Below are positions 62,750 through 64,000 of a stretch of 64,000 nucleotides of DNA, piece after piece. Both the position numbers and the translations under genes were made by a program. How positions within the stretch are numbered: the stretch's first letter is position 1; every line of letters begins with the position of its first letter. The notes under the pieces were generated by a model. That model saw only the letters and a list, made by a program, of their open reading frames with translations. It was not told the origin of the DNA and did not search any database. Source of the DNA: Lunularia cruciata (Eukaryota; Streptophyta; Marchantiopsida; Lunulariales; Lunulariaceae); assembly GCA_948567375.1 (NCBI GenBank), contig OX419755.1, positions 51,589,001 to 51,653,000 of the forward strand, in the 5' to 3' direction.

Positions 62750-63930
62750 AGTGGCTCAAAATCTTCTACTATGATTCCTCATTTCCTTGATCATTTTGTT
62801 CCACAAACTCCATTTGGGTGACTTGTTGAGGTTGCCCATTCCTAAGTGGATATTTAGCACTACGATGTCTAACTTGGTGATAATAAAAACAACCTCCACT
62901 TTGCTACAATCTTTTTTTATTTGTTGTACCAAGTGGTCTCCGTTGGATAGCATCAATCTCCATTGATGTCAATTCTTCTACTTGTGCGTAGTATACTGGT
63001 AAGCTTTGTGTAGGTCGAGGTCAAGACCAAGTTGTCCCAACCAAGGAATCAAAGCACTCAGCCAATTGCATGGCTTCTTCTATGTTTTGTGCTTCCAACA
63101 TGGTCACCTCCAATTTGGTTCGTGACTTCAATCCCCGTGCAAATTGATCCAAAACTTCACCTTCTTGTATATATGGAATTTGCATGATGATGTTCTGAAA
63201 TTGTGTGATGTAGCTCCTTACTAAGCCAATTTGCTTCAACTCTATGAATTTATCTCATGTGGCTTAGGTGGCATTTATAGTTTGAAATCAACCAAGTATT
63301 GCATCCTTGAATTTTTCCCATGTCAAAATTAGTGCAACAATCTGTTGTTCAGCTTGCTCCACTTGAAATTGTCACCAAAGTTTTGTCACACCACCCAATT
63401 GGCTAGAAACCAAGAGAATCTCTTTTTGTTCATCTTGAAGATTGGTGGCTTCAAAGTAACGTTCACAGTCAAACACAAAATTCTCCACTATGCCTGGAAG
63501 ATTCTTGCCTTCAAACACCTTGGGTTTTGGAAATAGAATGCAATCTTCTCCATTTAGAATTGGCGCTCTCTCTATATGTTCTCATCATTGTTGGTCTCAT
63601 TCATCCAACAATCAAGTAAGGTGCTTGATTTGTTGTTGCATCGCAAGGATAACATCCGGTATCATTCATCCACCCTAGCTACTACTCTATCCCACTACTT
63701 CCAATTTATCTAATTGATTAACAAATAGATGCAGCATGTCCACCGTTCTCCATAAGTTAAAATCTGAAGTATCAAGGGTTCCTTAGATAGGGTAATCATA
63801 TGCAAAAAATCATGCTTAAAGCGTGAGGTGATGAATTGTGTGAAACAATGCTTGGATAATATCTAGACATGAAAATCCCATAGTTTGGCGGAAGTGGATT
63901 TGGTGGTCCATAAATTCCATCCATCCCATT
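62750..63930 (-). pseudogene. Gag of the second copy
   Basis: Capsid fragment at 63021-63239 (QIGLVRSYITQFQNIIMQI, QFARGLKSRTKLEV). In the nucleocapsid knuckle (about 62855-62900) two of the three Cys are replaced by Tyr, so zinc binding is lost. Confidence 0.75.
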
Positions 63931-63946
63931 CTTGCTCTAATAGTAA

Positions 63947-64000
63947 TGTAAAAGTCCAAGACCAAGGAGAGAGATAAGAGAATGGAAGCTCACATTGGGA
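63947..64000 (-). mobile_element. 5' LTR of the second chromovirus, partial
   Basis: Starts TGTAAAAGTCCAAGACCAAG and continues past the window end. Confidence 0.85.

Larger units (their letters stand above)
58100..64000 (-). mobile_element. Second chromovirus copy, running off the window
   Basis: Same family and order as the element at 49956-56197: 3' LTR 58100-58450, chromodomain, integrase, RNase H/RT, linker repeats, protease, gag, and the 5' LTR starting at 63947. Only the first 54 bp of the 5' LTR lie in the window. A family B solo LTR interrupts it between integrase and chromodomain. All genes are broken. The primer site before 63947 has decayed (on - TTACTATTAGAGC). Confidence 0.88.

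Overview
This is nuclear DNA of a land plant. The evidence is genes with several GT-AG introns, plant-type proteins (a class-1-like plant haemoglobin, the IBA57 iron-sulphur assembly factor, a THA8-like short PPR protein) and Ty3/gypsy chromoviruses with an initiator-tRNA-Met primer site. A non-seed plant (moss, liverwort or fern) is my guess from the look of the haemoglobin and the repeat landscape. It is not proven.

Layout. 1-9.9 kb: AT-rich repeats, fragments of an RLE-type non-LTR element, and no gene I can defend. 9.9-13.7 kb: a gene island with two convergent genes. The first is a six-exon HotDog-fold (PaaI/4HBT-like) thioesterase on +, and the second is a two-exon THA8-like PPR protein on -. 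13.7-14.2 kb is open on both strands and unresolved. 14.7-40 kb: nested and broken retroelements. These are the best copy of the RLE-type element (14.7-16.1 kb), a Ty3 gag relic (22.2-22.9 kb), a 5' chromovirus fragment (24.6-26.9 kb), a degenerate coiled-coil ORF block of probable element origin (30.1-32.7 kb), and two solo-LTR families here called A and B. 40.0-47.6 kb: a second gene island with the haemoglobin gene (+, six exons, with an unusual ~90-residue N-terminal extension) and IBA57 (-, six exons), which converge. 48-64 kb: AT-rich DNA, then two chromovirus copies on the - strand. One is complete (49956-56197, 5-bp target duplication TACAT) and carries a nested solo LTR with its own duplication (CCACA). 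The other runs off the window.

The gene models come from reading splice sites and reading frames by eye. For all four genes the exon phases join without a break, and the exon lengths add up to a whole number of codons. The genes do not form a pathway. IBA57 is predicted mitochondrial, the PPR protein is probably plastid or mitochondrial, and the haemoglobin carries a possible organelle-targeting extension. Every retroelement copy seen is inactive (stops, frameshifts, lost catalytic or zinc-binding residues). I found no tRNA, rRNA or CRISPR array. I found no clearly new multi-gene system. The extended haemoglobin, the perfect hairpin upstream of it, and the integrase Glu-to-Lys change shared by two chromovirus copies are the best leads.
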